64,000 nt of DNA, taken from positions 806,001 to 870,000 of the forward strand of contig OZ037917.1 in assembly GCA_964035575.1 (NCBI GenBank), written 5' to 3'. Made by a program: the position numbers and the translations under genes. Below, piece after piece: positions 1 to 10,209 of this stretch (its first letter is position 1; each line of letters begins with the position of its first letter). The notes below the pieces were generated by a model, which saw only the letters and a list, made by a program, of their open reading frames with translations, searched no databases and was not told the origin of the DNA. Source of the DNA: Rhynchopus sp. YZ270_cl-10 (lineage: Eukaryota > Euglenozoa > Diplonemea > Diplonemida > Diplonemidae).

Positions 1-265
1 TTGTGGTCCAGTACTCAATGGATTTGGAGTAGGCGAGGGGGCAGGCGCCATGCTTTGCACGCAACTCATTATGCTTGGCCACGATGCTCTGCACCTGCCA
101 GTCGGCCAGGCCCGACTGACAGCTGTCCTGCCCACTGCAGGAGTGCGACGACGCAGAGGCAGGGGCACTCTCTGGGGAGAACCCCCCACACCACGACAGC
201 GTGCTGTCACATTGTGCAGCTACCTCACCAGCAAGGAGCAGAATGAGGGTGGGGAAGAATCCCAT
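1..265 (-). CDS. CAP/SCP-superfamily secreted protein (3' part outside window)
   Basis: Reading from an ATG at 265 leftwards, the frame is open to the window edge (88 codons seen). Residues 1-20 are a typical signal peptide (hydrophobic LILLLAG core ending in AAQC). A Ser/Cys-rich linker follows, then the start of a CAP domain: IVAKHNELRAKHGACPL, matching the first helix of CRISP/PR-1/SCP proteins, where the HN..R..HG pattern is conserved. CAP proteins are secreted or surface proteins with lipid-binding or defence roles. The substrate here cannot be told. The ATG is preceded by a CT-rich tract ending CCCTCCAG and a 6-nt leader, as for a trans-splice acceptor. The catalytic-type His/Glu residues lie outside the window. 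Confidence 0.72.
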   Translation of the reverse strand, partial: MGFFPTLILLLAGEVAAQCDSTLSWCGGFSPESAPASASSHSCSGQDSCQSGLADWQVQSIVAKHNELRAKHGACPLAYSKSIEYWTT

Positions 266-271
266 TGTTGC

Positions 272-312
272 CTGGAGGGTGATGGTGTGGTGGTGGTGGT
301 ATGGGGGTGGAG
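272..312 (-). promoter_or_regulatory. putative trans-splice acceptor of the CAP gene
   Basis: On the minus strand a run of C/T-rich and CCA-repeat sequence ends in CCCTCCAG, with AG at 273-272. It leaves a 6-nt leader before the ATG. The reading as a spliced-leader site is inferred from the same arrangement at other genes here. Confidence 0.45.
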
Positions 313-455
313 GGAAAAACAGGGCGGGAACGTCATGTTGTTTCAAAACCTAAAGTACTAAACAAAGCGAAGTTATTGATGCACTGACGTAACGATGCTG
401 GCCCCGCCAACAAAGAACGCTTAACAGACGAACCATGGAGAACTAAGAAAGGTAT

Positions 456-490
456 ACTTGAAATACAACGCCCTCTCGTGACAGTGTGCC
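456..490 (+). repeat. hairpin-A repeat, truncated copy
   Basis: Shares ACTTGAAATACAA and CCCTCTCGTG with the full copies at 22.2 and 25.9 kb, but the GC-rich 3' half is missing. It lies 191 nt upstream of the CAP gene start. Confidence 0.6.
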
Positions 491-1867
491 TAAGAAAAGA
501 GGCAAAAGATTAATATGCCTTGCGTGCATACATACACATTGTAGAAGTTTGATCGCCAGCATTAACATAATAATGGTACCCCGCACGACTTCTTGTAGTC
601 TATTATCGTCGCAGATAACACAGAAACCCCGAATATAAATTGACGAGACTTGAAATTTAAAAAAAAAACAAAAAGGCAAACCTTTAAAAAGAGAAGATCA
701 TCTCAGACACGTGTGCTGCACCCTTTTATTTTGCTTTTTTTTTTTTGTGCATCAGATAAATCTACAACATTCATGTCAAAGGACACGGTTCTGCACACCG
801 CATTTTTTTTTTTCTCTCTTTTAATCAGGGTTTTTTCTAGGATTTTTTTTTTCAGATCTGGGGGGGGACGCAAAAAAACCACCCAAAAAAATTTTTTTTT
901 CGCAGGTGCAAGCAGGGTTTCCGCTTATCTTCATGGAAAATTTTTCCAAAACCGTGAAGATATGTCCAAAAAGGGGTCAAAAATTTTCGCGCTCCGCGCA
1001 AAAAAGCCCCTTCATTTCACGTAAATACGTGATAACGTGGGATGGTAACGTACATCAAGAACCAAACCAACCCTTTTTCTCATGTTCCACGGAACCTTCA
1101 GTACAAGAAGAAACGGCGGTCAGAACTTTCTGGCGAAGCCACGGTACGCAACATTTCAAAAAATTGTGACCTAAAATTGAACATTTTTACAGCCAAACTA
1201 TGGTAGAGGGCTGTGGGATTCCGCTCATAAGTTTTGAGTTGCGCCGCAGGCGCACGGTACGCTACTTTTTTATTTTTGCCGATCCCTTATTCTCACTCTT
1301 TTGTTCGGTCCGTCAAATGGTGCAAAGATTGAGTGAATTGGGGGCACGGTCTGAAACTTCACCTCGCTATATCCTCTTCACAATGATGCCAGGAAGGGGA
1401 TAAGACGCGCTTCGCGCGCGCTCGACTCCCTGCCTCCCCTTTTTTTCCTGGTGCGGGTTACGTACGTGGTGTCCCAAATGGGGGTATGTGCGGGTGACCC
1501 CCAACCACCCCATATCCTTTTTTTCCCAAGTCAAAATGCGTCCCCCCCCGGGGGGGGACGGCGTCCCCCCCCGCTCCCCCTAGAAAAAACCCTGCTTTTT
1601 TTTGATACTTTTTGCCTCCGATAATTTTCACAATTTTTCGCACCTGAAGATACACAGCCTCTTCACCCTCAAAAAAAAACGGGAATTAAAGACTGACGCA
1701 AAGGCGCGTCTTTCTCTGAAAGCTTTGTTTGTTTGATTTTGCGCACGACAGAAATACCGCATGGCAAAAGAAGTTGGGAGTGCACATTGTCATATCAAAT
1801 TGCAAAGAGAAAAAAAACACACAAAACAGTTCTTCAGAATGTAACGCATTTAAAGCTAAGAATAAGA

Positions 1868-1948
1868 AAAGTGTATAAGATGACCCTAAGCCTCTCTGTG
1901 CTTAGTTACCCTTATCATATTCGTTATCGCGGAGCAACAGCTGCGCGA
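1868..1948 (+). repeat. hairpin-B repeat, long form
   Basis: Stem-loop AAGATGACCCTAAGC / GCTTAGTTACCCTT with loop CTCTCTGT, followed by a tail TCATATTCGTTATCGC and AGCTGCG. The same tail follows the copy at 54.3 kb, which shows the repeat unit is about 80 nt and not just the hairpin. Confidence 0.65.
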
Positions 1949-2104
1949 ACAATCCCCTTTGTACTTCAGGCTTGTCTATTATCTGTGGCCAAGGTGTGTT
2001 GTGGTTAGCACCACTCTTGCCAGGCTAGGAATTCCCCCCTCCCTCCCTCCCTCCCTCCCCATTCGCATGCATGAACAGCTGAACGCGTCGGGACAACTAA
2101 GACA

Positions 2105-2182
2105 AAACTGTAGTTGTTGATGCAGGCACCTCCGACTGACCCACTGTACGATGCCAGCTATCCGGATGAAAGCACAAAACAA
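2105..2182 (+). repeat. D repeat (CATCCGGATG family)
   Basis: About 75 nt matching copies at 4.4, 26.7, 29.65 and 33.9 kb. Landmarks are GATGCAGGCACCTCCGACTG, CACTGTACGATGCCAGC and the palindrome around TCCGGA. On the gene strand it ends CAACTACAG, which resembles a splice acceptor. No gene is recognisable around this copy. Confidence 0.7.
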
Positions 2183-3045
2183 AATAGGATCGGGGTAGGT
2201 AAAGTTGTTTAGTTGATTTGCACAAAATCCTCCTGTTTGAGGGATGATTTGGCGACCGTACCGTGAATACTATTTTCTCCTTTAAAGCAAGCTTCGTAGG
2301 AATATAAAAAAAGAATAATTAAGATTCTCAGACTTTCAACTCAGAAGAACAGAAAGCATTTTTGGGAGGGTCTCGCACAACCCCGTTCTCGAAGAAAAGG
2401 GTTGATGAACCTAACCATTTCGCATAATCTAGAAAAAGGTGGAGTTGATGGTGCAAAACGCCTCTGGGACGCAGGCACTTGACACTCCGAGAAAAAAAAT
2501 ATATATAAGAGAAACATGAGATGAACCTAACCACGTCAACATAAAACACAAACACAAACAAGGAACACTAAAAGCAACACAACACAACATCGGCAGGGTA
2601 AAAACCCCTCCATAGATCTTAGTAATCCCAAAACCCACCTAAGCTTTTACCCATCCGGTTGTGTTACTGTGACCCAAAAACCCATCCGTTTTTTTTTTTT
2701 TTTTGGACACAAAAAGGCGTAACCCCTTGCTTCAGCCACTGGCCATAATGTCTCCTGAGAATAGTGAAAGCGGTGATGGGGGTATAGCTGATCTCAGTCA
2801 GACACCTTCCACAGTCCTCCCACATGAACCATTTTTTTTCCCCCCTCCGCTAGGTGCGGCAACCTTTCCTCTGCACTGCAAACAAGAAATCAATCAAAAA
2901 AAGGTGGCTGCATTGTCTTCTGATGTGGCTTACCTAAAGAGAATACAGAACAAAGCAAAAACACAGCTCAGAACACTGATACAGTCTCCCCCCTCCCCAT
3001 CCCCACCCACCTTAGAACTATGAGAGTAAACACCTTGTTCTACGC

Positions 3046-4002
3046 TTAGACCCGCAAGACGTGGCCTGCTACTTCACGGAGATCCATTCTGCATACTGGG
3101 CATGTAGAGTTATCTTTGAGCCATTGATCGAGACAGTCTTGGTGGTACACATCGTTGCAGGGAATGCCACGTGTCTTCTCCCCAGCTTCGATTGGGGACT
3201 GGCAGATGGAGCAGTCGCCTCCCCCGCCTTTTGCGGTGAGGATGGGGAACACAGCGAGGGTTGCTGCATCGAGGCCTTTGCTGACGTCACCGATGCTGGC
3301 TTCGAGGGCGAGGATCTCTTCGTAGGACATGTTGTCAGGGTCGGGATGGTTGCTGCGATGGTTGTGACGGGGCTGCACGTGGTGCACACCCCACGGACCC
3401 CCACGCGAACCTCCACCCCCACCTCCACCTCCACCAAAAGCCAACCTTCCATGAAAGCCGCCCGGCACGAACAACCCCTCCGCAAACTGCCCAAAGAGCT
3501 GTGCAGGGTCCTGATAGGCAGGCCCCCGTGGCCTTCTGTTGCTGTGACGCCGCCGTTTGGCGCTACGCTGCCGTGGTGCTGCCTGCCGGCCCTGACCCTG
3601 CTGACCCTGGCCCTGCGCTTGCCCAGGAGCGTCCTGCAAACTTGCTGCCATCGCACGCTGTATCATTTCGTTCTCCGTATCCCGAAGACCGTCATCCATC
3701 ACCTCATCCTCATCATCTTCATCCACAAACAACAGCTGTGACGACGCCCTTGGGGGGGAAAACCCTGCCTCCCGTCTGTCCCTTTCTCTGTCCCTCTCCC
3801 TGTCACTGCCTCTGTCCCTCGCCCCCTCTGAACCCGCTGGACAGGTACACTGACCCAACTCTGCTTGACACCAAGCACAACGCTCCCCACCCCTAGCCCG
3901 ACCTTGCCCCTGCCCCTGCTCCTGCCCCGGCATGGGACAGAAACACTCATTCTCCTCCAACCGGCACCTCGGGCAGACATAATAGCGGAAACCTCCCGAC
4001 AT
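3046..4002 (-). CDS. RING-H2 E3 ubiquitin ligase-like protein, 318 aa
   Basis: ATG at 4002. An earlier in-frame GTG was not used, because CACAG just upstream gives a plausible trans-splice acceptor. The N-terminus has paired Cys motifs (CPRCRLEENECFC, then CAWCQAELGQCTC) that may bind zinc. A charged Arg/Glu/Asp region follows, then a UIM-like helix (ENEMIQRAMAASLQDA), Gln/Gly- and Arg-rich linkers and a Gly-rich run. The C-terminus is a RING-H2: CSICQSPI, then CNDVYHQDCLDQWL, then CPVCR, with the C3H2C3 ligands all present. The family transfers ubiquitin from an E2 to substrates, and the UIM-like segment suggests ubiquitin binding. The last ~260 bp are nearly identical to the neighbouring short gene at 5098-5433. 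The substrate is unknown. Confidence 0.85.
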   Translation of the reverse strand: MSGGFRYYVCPRCRLEENECFCPMPGQEQGQGQGRARGGERCAWCQAELGQCTCPAGSEGARDRGSDRERDRERDRREAGFSPPRASSQLLFVDEDDEDEVMDDGLRDTENEMIQRAMAASLQDAPGQAQGQGQQGQGRQAAPRQRSAKRRRHSNRRPRGPAYQDPAQLFGQFAEGLFVPGGFHGRLAFGGGGGGGGGSRGGPWGVHHVQPRHNHRSNHPDPDNMSYEEILALEASIGDVSKGLDAATLAVFPILTAKGGGGDCSICQSPIEAGEKTRGIPCNDVYHQDCLDQWLKDNSTCPVCRMDLREVAGHVLRV

Positions 4003-4238
4003 TAAAGGGGGAAGAAGTACCCCCACTGTGTATCTGTGAGGGGGGTCGTGGTAGTGGGGTGGTGTGGATTGCTAGAGGGTTCGCGTTAGTTGCACAACAC
4101 CTCTTGGATGCAGGGAAGTGGACAAAGAAAAGGTTGAGGGGGGGAGATGACTTTGCCTATGGCCCATACAGATGACAGACATCGGAATCAGACGTTTTTG
4201 CATCAGACAAAAAAAGAAGAAGAAAAAGAAAAAAAACT

Positions 4239-4290
4239 TGAAAGATGAAATGTGCCTCTCGTGCACACACGTCTTTACCACTATCGTTAT
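4239..4290 (+). repeat. hairpin-C repeat
   Basis: TGTGC-CTCTCGT-GCACA hairpin inside GATG...CGTC, followed by CTATCGTTATCG. The loop is the same as in hairpin-B but the stem is different. Confidence 0.65.
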
Positions 4291-4424
4291 CGTGCCACAT
4301 GATGCAACATGTCATACGGTATGGTAAAAATGATGACGTTATTATAACACAGAAGAGAGAAAAGAAAGGGACGAGATATCCCTTCGCTTTCCCAGGAAGA
4401 TGCAAATGTAACTGAAAACAGAAA

Positions 4425-4535
4425 AAGGAACAGTTGTTGATGCAGACACCTCCTCCTCCTCCGACTGACCCACTGTACGATGCCAGCCATCCGGATGAAA
4501 GCAAGTACCCTGCGGCCAACAGCAGGTGTAAAAAG
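4425..4535 (+). repeat. D repeat, extended copy
   Basis: Carries a small CTC triplet expansion within the CACCTC segment. It extends past GGATGAAAGC into AGTACCCTGCG and AGGTGTAAAAAGGAAACC, an extension shared with the copy at 33.9 kb. Confidence 0.65.
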
Positions 4536-5097
4536 GAAACCAAAAAGACGACAAAAAAGAAGAAAGGTGAACCCAAGCCGCGTGGTTCATCATGAGAAAG
4601 TAGTGCATATAACAAAAAGGTTGTTCAGATGACCTCATAAGTCACCTTCATGCATACATTCGTTTCATAGAAAAGAGGGACAGAATAAAAAGAAAACATG
4701 CAAGATGAATCCTCTCCTGCCCACACATCACTACCACCATCGCCATCGCTGCAGCACGCTAGGTTAGAAGATTGGCTGTCTCTTCGCCACAAACACACTT
4801 CGAGATGATCGTCACACCATTTCCTCACATTGAGGCACTGGATCTGTTCCTGCCAAGCATATGCACAGTAGAGTAAGGCCAAATGTCGGTCTCAGGCCAA
4901 AACGTAATTTGCTCTTCTAGGCATCAATGCCTCTTCTAATTAAAGACGCGCATGAATGGACCAATGAGATTCCCTTCTGCCCCTACCTACTATCTGGCGA
5001 AACAGCAGTCCAAAGACAACCTACCCCCTTTTTCAAGTACCACATACGTCACATGCTGCTACCCTTATTGTAATCTCTTTAGCTAAGGAAACGAAGG

Positions 5098-5433
5098 TTA
5101 AACTGTCTCCTCGACACCCAAGACGAAGTGTCCTATACTGCGGAGGTCCGTTCTGCATACTGGGCATGTAGAGTTATCTTTGAGCCATTGATCGAGACAG
5201 TCTTGGTGGTACACATCGTTGCAGGGAATGCCACGTGTCTTCTCCCCAGCTTCGATTGGGGACTGGCAGATGGAGCAGTCGCCTCCCCCGCCTTTTGCGG
5301 TGAGGATGGGGAACACGGCAAGGGTTGCTGCATCGAGGCCTTTGCTGACGTCACCGATGCTGGCTTCGAGGGCGAGGATCTCTTCGTAGGACATGTTGTC
5401 AGGGTCGGGATAGCCGATGTCAAAACCCGACAT
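5098..5433 (-). CDS. short RING-H2 paralogue, 111 aa
   Basis: ATG at 5433. Codons 1-3 (Met-Ser-Gly) and the leader just upstream resemble the 318-residue neighbour. The protein then jumps directly to PDPDNMSYEEILALEAS and the full RING-H2 domain (CSICQ...CNDVYHQDCLDQWL...CPVCR). About 200 internal codons of the neighbour, including the Cys pairs and UIM-like helix, are absent without breaking the frame. DNA identity over the shared ~260 bp is almost complete, so the duplication is recent or gene conversion is active. The C-terminus differs (LRSIGHFVLGVEETV). All RING ligands are kept, so it could act as a minimal ligase or as a competitor of the long form. Expression is not shown. Confidence 0.7.
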   Translation of the reverse strand: MSGFDIGYPDPDNMSYEEILALEASIGDVSKGLDAATLAVFPILTAKGGGGDCSICQSPIEAGEKTRGIPCNDVYHQDCLDQWLKDNSTCPVCRTDLRSIGHFVLGVEETV

Positions 5434-6698
5434 TTATGGGGGAAGTTGAGAAGTGGTGTAGCACAGCGAAAAATAAGAAAGAATTCCTGTGGGGTTGAAA
5501 ACTGGATCATTCGCGAAGAAAAGTACCGACACTAATGAAAAAATTCGAGACACCCACTCGAACAACCCTGACAGCGATTATATTTAGCACACATGCGTAC
5601 AAATGACGCACACGAGGACGGCGGGATGTACTTACCTACCCCCCGTGTATATGACATAAACACGGGGGGAGGGTAGGTACAAAAAAAATACCTACATCGA
5701 GCTCAGGCGACCACGCGTCTTGCGTGCGTTTGCGGAGAAGAGGGCACACCGCCTTGGCGGTGCAGTGTGGGTGAAGTGGAGAATGAGATCATTAGGAAGT
5801 CTTGTGAACCATATTTGCTTGCTGTGTGATAGTGAACAGAAAAGAGTGGAAGTTGTGCACCTCTTGGATGCAGGGAAGTGGACAAGAAAAGGTTGAGGGG
5901 GGAGATCACTTTGTCTATGGCCCATACAGATGACAGACATCGTAATCAGACGTTTTTGCATCAGACAAAAAAGAAAAAATTGAAACAGAATGAATACTAA
6001 CAAAACAGACATATTTTTTTTTTTGTGGAGGAAATCGCGGACAGAGGGGGTTTCCCATATAATTTCTACTATTTCACGTTCAACTACAACAACACTAAAG
6101 AAATCAGGCAAACAAAACATGCTGTTAACGATACCAGCAGTAAATCAACACCACAATTGACACTACCCTTCACGAAGGGGGGGAAACGGAAATGAATAGA
6201 TTTATAGACAAGACATTGTGACTCTGAGCCTCAGCTTTTATTTCAGTTTTTGACAAACAAAAAAAAAACAATGGAAAATCTTAGACAACCATTGCCTCTT
6301 ATACACAACATCAAAAATCACTCTTGCAGTTGATAATGAAGACACCTTCCAACTGACCCATACGATACCAAACAAAACAAAAAAAAAAAATAAGCTAAGA
6401 ACGGGACTGGGGTGGTTGCGTAGGGAGGGGGTTACATTACACGCTCTTCTCCCCTCTTTCTCTCCTACACCACACACACACCCCTATATATCTGACAACC
6501 CAAACCTCTCCACCCACATCACCACACTCGACCCACCACACACACATGCATCATTTGGGGCCATATTCTGCAAGAATTACCCCTATTGGTTACCAAAGAT
6601 AACACCATAAACAGGCTATACTCCGTTCAGGCACCCCCCACTCTAAAATCCGTATATCAAACACACCATACTTCCCCTTTACAAAAAACCCCTCTTTT
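5434..6698. other. gene-free spacer
   Basis: Holds the duplicated block 5853-5985 (partner 4090-4240), a degenerate D repeat near 6326-6378, and one copy (6555-6605) of a dispersed sequence containing GCAAGAATTACCCC that recurs at 32462-32520 and, inverted, at 46512-46565. No coding frame is supported. Confidence 0.5.
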
Positions 6699-9600
6699 CT
6701 AATCATCTTCAACTTCGATGATGTCAGGTTTTCGGGTACTTTTTGGGCTGTTTGATGCTTCGCTTGGGAGAGGACTCGCGCTTGTAGGGAACGCTGAGAG
6801 GATTGGGTTGCCCGACGGCGACGACGCTGGGTTGTCATATGGTCCTGGCGAGAACTCCCTGCTTGGGGACAACTCCGCGGTGTCTTCTTTGCCTTCACTC
6901 CGATACGACTCTCCACTCTCCACAGGATGCGCCTTGTGTGCACCACCACCACCATTCCGCGCACGATGCCTCTTCCACATAAAAACCCCAAACACCACAC
7001 AAAGACACACCACCACCAACACCACCACCAACACCACCAGCACCACAGTACCGTCCCCTCCTCCTCCACCACCACTCCCCGCCTCCACCTTAGTCACCCC
7101 TTCTGCAGGACGCAGCGAACCGGGTGGGGTAGGTGTGGCGGAAGCAAAGAGGGTGGCCTCGGAATCTGTTGGAATGTTTGCAGAGGCTTCGAGAACCCCA
7201 CAGAGCTGTGTTGCGAGGGGTGAATCGGTGTCGGTAAGGAGGTTGAGGAGGGTTTCCATCCGAACGCTTTCTGGAACGTTAGCAACTCCACGCAGATACA
7301 CCCAAACCTCGGTAGACCGTGTCAAGGAAGGGTCCTCCAAACAGGTCAACGAAGTCTGCTGGAGAAGCACCCCGCTTCGTGCCGCAACGGTAGGGCTCAC
7401 TGCAACGTCTACTGTCCCCTCATCTACCTGCAGGGCAGTTGCGATGATCGTACGAAGGGTTGCCACATGAGCCTCCCCTTGGGTCACCCCTAAACGCATC
7501 TTCACAACACGAAGAGGTTTTCCATCAGAACCAAGCGTCGCTTTAGGGTACGCCCCCTGCAAGGTCTCAACCCGAACTGTTTTTACTAAAGGCGCTCCTT
7601 GAAGAAGTATTGCAGAGGTGTCGGGGTGCAAAGCGTACAATGCGCATGAAACGGAAAAGGTGGATGTGGTGCTGGCCTGCATCGATAGAGCCATGTTCAC
7701 GAAGACCGCTCTGTCGGTCTGCATGGGCGCAGTGTTTCCAGTCAAAAAGGATTTGAAGGTGTGTGCCCCATAAGGCGGATCAGCATAGCTTCCGTATTCA
7801 TTAAGGAGACTACACCGTGTTTCCAGCAAAGGGATGGTACCCTGCCCCACAGAGGCCACCCTCCTCGTAAACACCTCAGAAAACCTTGGAACAAATATGA
7901 CGGTTCGAAACGGTACTCCCGATACTGCAGTCCATTCGGGCAGATCAAGGTATCGGTACACCCCTTCCTCATAATTGCTGGCCACTCCAGCTGCTACTGC
8001 AGATGATACCGTCAAAATCTCCAAAAAATCTTCCGTTAAAAACGGGGGTGGAGGAACCGGTGGAAGCGGGTCCGATGGGATTGGTGTAGGAACAGCAGTT
8101 ATTATGGTCGGAATGGGCACTTCAGTGGGGGATATGGTTGGGGGAGGTGCAGGCATTGTGGTTGGCGGAGCTGGTGTACTGGGTGAAAACGTTGCTGTTG
8201 GATAAGGCGTAAAACTGACTGAAGGAGGTTGCGTCAGCAGGCCCGGAGGGATGAGTGGCGGCGGCGGAACCGGTGGAGGAACAAACGGCGATGCGGTCCG
8301 CGCCTCAGAGAGAACAAACGGCATTGGAACAAGAAGGCCTTCATAACAAAAATGCACCACCACCCCGTCGCCTGACCCGGTAAAGGTAAAGGTCTTCTTC
8401 GCACCGTACACTTTCTGTTTGCACATCTGCTCCAAACCGTCCCATTCACAGTAATCCGGAAACGCAAAACATTCACTGGAACCCCTCCACAAACACTCCA
8501 AATCGGTTCTCCCTTCTGTGGTTCCATAAACAGGAGCACCGTCGCATCCATCTGCAGGATCAACCGCCTTTACAGTATCACCCTCCGTCGAATGCTCACC
8601 ACCACAGCGATAGAAAAGCTCTATGTCGGCCACCCTGCTGTGACTCCCTGCTGTCCCATAGTAAGTAACGTGAGTGATTTTTTGGGTCATCGTTGTGGGT
8701 ACAATAAGCTCGCCCCAAGCAGGGGAGCTGTTCGGAAGAGAAGAGATCGTGCCAAAGGGGATGTCCGCTCCTCCGCCTTCTGGGGTACCGACAAAACGGC
8801 CAAGAAGCATTGCGCTTTCGTGGCCTGGGAGAGGACGGAAACGGATCATCGATACAACAGACGGTGTAGTCAGCTCTGCCATGGTAAATCCTCCGCTTGG
8901 CTCCCAAGAAGCATATCCCGTAGCGGCATCGCGATCCCATGCACGAGAAGGTACCATATCAGATGAAAGCAGTCTCGGAGCACCCGACGCACCATTTAAC
9001 GCTGCTTTGCAGTGATCGCAGGAAAAGGTGATGTCAATCGCTTCGCCCCACACTCCAGTATCAGGGACGACGGTGCAAGCGTACGGGGTATACTTCCGTG
9101 CATATCTATCCAACCCATATGCCCAATACCACGAGACACCAACCGGCTTAATAAACTGCCTAGAGTATGACAGCTGCAAATTCGATGGATCCGGCACCCA
9201 AGGAGAAGGGGGGTGGTCGTTCACCTCGTTGTAAAGCAGGACAAATGTCATCCGCTCTTTACCCTGTGTCTGGAGACCAAAAGTCTGAAAATTTTTGAGA
9301 ATCCCTGCATAAAATATGTCGGCTGTAGGCGCAGTTGCCACATTCCCTTGAGGTCCTACCTGCGCATTTAAGTCGTTCGGACCATGGTAGTTGAGGTCCA
9401 AATACCCTAGGTTTTTGTTGTTCCCTACGCACCTCCCATGAGCTCTGTTGGTTCCAGTAAATTTGATGTCTGGAGGCTGCCATACACAGTTGTGTCGTGC
9501 ATTGCGGCTGGCACATTCAATTGAAGAGGTTGCCCAACAATTTGTTATATCCATCGCCGTCTGCGCATCAGGAATAGAGTGCGCAACCCAATGAGGCTCT

Positions 9601-10007
9601 CCCTTCGCGTTCAAAGCTAGGACAGTGTAGTTGTACTTCCCAGCATGCTGGTCGGTCCATGAAAGTTCAATCCAGGTGTCGCACCCGCTGTCGGTGAACT
9701 GCGTGACAGAGCCAGCCCCAGAAGGGTAGAGGCATTCCTGTGTGAAGGTGCTGAGGATGCCTTCGTCGGTTTCAATGGTGTTTGGTCGGTCGCCACATTG
9801 CACGTCGAATATTTCGTGTGTATAAGGAAAGCGATCTAATGGGCCCAGATGCAGCTTTACCTCAAAGTTGTAAGGTGTTTGAGTCGCCTCGGGTATCGCG
9901 GCAGAGAAGACGTCCTCGCTGATCCGGTCGCGTTGCTGCAAAGCTTCGGAGCATATCTTCGCAAAGACGGATCGGAGCACACAGAACAAAACGAATGTTG
10001 CACGCAT
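6699..10007 (-). CDS. large type I membrane protein with discoidin-like domain, 1102 aa
   Basis: ATG at 10007. Residues 1-17 are a signal peptide (TFVLFCVLRSVFA). The Cys-rich extracellular part includes, at about residues 330-470, a region with the look of an F5/8-type C (discoidin) domain: a variable site RAWDRDAATGYASW and a terminal RVADIELFY strand. A Pro/Thr/Ser-rich stalk spans about residues 575-655, and a second globular region about 660-960. A Gly run is followed by a transmembrane helix (VVLVVLVVVLVVVCLCVVFG) and a cytoplasmic tail rich in Ser/Pro, including GPYDNPASSP. Several N-x-S/T sites fit a secreted path. It is a single exon of 3.3 kb. The likely role is a surface receptor or adhesin with carbohydrate- or lipid-binding capacity. 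No named family was recognised beyond the discoidin-like fold. Confidence 0.75.
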   Translation of the reverse strand: MRATFVLFCVLRSVFAKICSEALQQRDRISEDVFSAAIPEATQTPYNFEVKLHLGPLDRFPYTHEIFDVQCGDRPNTIETDEGILSTFTQECLYPSGAGSVTQFTDSGCDTWIELSWTDQHAGKYNYTVLALNAKGEPHWVAHSIPDAQTAMDITNCWATSSIECASRNARHNCVWQPPDIKFTGTNRAHGRCVGNNKNLGYLDLNYHGPNDLNAQVGPQGNVATAPTADIFYAGILKNFQTFGLQTQGKERMTFVLLYNEVNDHPPSPWVPDPSNLQLSYSRQFIKPVGVSWYWAYGLDRYARKYTPYACTVVPDTGVWGEAIDITFSCDHCKAALNGASGAPRLLSSDMVPSRAWDRDAATGYASWEPSGGFTMAELTTPSVVSMIRFRPLPGHESAMLLGRFVGTPEGGGADIPFGTISSLPNSSPAWGELIVPTTMTQKITHVTYYGTAGSHSRVADIELFYRCGGEHSTEGDTVKAVDPADGCDGAPVYGTTEGRTDLECLWRGSSECFAFPDYCEWDGLEQMCKQKVYGAKKTFTFTGSGDGVVVHFCYEGLLVPMPFVLSEARTASPFVPPPVPPPPLIPPGLLTQPPSVSFTPYPTATFSPSTPAPPTTMPAPPPTISPTEVPIPTIITAVPTPIPSDPLPPVPPPPFLTEDFLEILTVSSAVAAGVASNYEEGVYRYLDLPEWTAVSGVPFRTVIFVPRFSEVFTRRVASVGQGTIPLLETRCSLLNEYGSYADPPYGAHTFKSFLTGNTAPMQTDRAVFVNMALSMQASTTSTFSVSCALYALHPDTSAILLQGAPLVKTVRVETLQGAYPKATLGSDGKPLRVVKMRLGVTQGEAHVATLRTIIATALQVDEGTVDVAVSPTVAARSGVLLQQTSLTCLEDPSLTRSTEVWVYLRGVANVPESVRMETLLNLLTDTDSPLATQLCGVLEASANIPTDSEATLFASATPTPPGSLRPAEGVTKVEAGSGGGGGGDGTVVLVVLVVVLVVVCLCVVFGVFMWKRHRARNGGGGAHKAHPVESGESYRSEGKEDTAELSPSREFSPGPYDNPASSPSGNPILSAFPTSASPLPSEASNSPKSTRKPDIIEVEDD

Positions 10008-10209
10008 CAAAGCGGCAGCATGAAAAAAAAAAAACGTTGAGAAATGAAAGAGATGGAGATGAAACTAAGCTTCGCTGTGCTTAGTCACCTAAAAAAAAAC
10101 CCCGCCTGTTTAGTGATTTGGGGTTGGGTTTGGTTAGGTTGATAAAAAAAATGAAAATCTTTTTTTGCTCTATCTCTAAGGTGTATGGAGGTTTTGGGAG
10201 ACAGTCAAA

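Larger units (their letters stand above)
266..3045. other. gene-free stretch with dispersed repeats
   Basis: Contains a partial hairpin-A repeat (about 456-490), a second-copy repeat (1115-1275, also seen at 46725-46820), a perfect C8/G8 palindrome (about 1539-1560), a hairpin-B repeat (1868-1948), a (CCCT)n tract near 2035-2060 and a D repeat (2105-2182). A plus-strand frame at 2703-3023 is open but unsupported. No gene is called. Confidence 0.5.
4003..5097. other. intercistronic spacer with duplicated block and repeats
   Basis: Positions 4090-4240 are a near-copy of 5853-5985 and belong to the same duplication as the RING genes. Hairpin-C copies lie at 4239-4290 and, degraded, near 4697-4750. 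A D repeat lies at 4425-4535. A minus-strand frame at 4625-4882 lacks an ATG and is not called. Confidence 0.6.

Noticed and set aside
2703-3023. Plus-strand frame of 106 codons after the RING-H2 gene
   Set aside because: Composition is only weakly coding, it has no recognisable domain, and it runs against the direction of the whole cluster in what should be the 3' region of the RING gene.
4625-4882. Minus-strand frame rich in Cys/Trp between the RING genes
   Set aside because: No ATG start (it opens at a TTG), no GTATG/AG pair linking it to the RING genes, and it overlaps degraded repeats.
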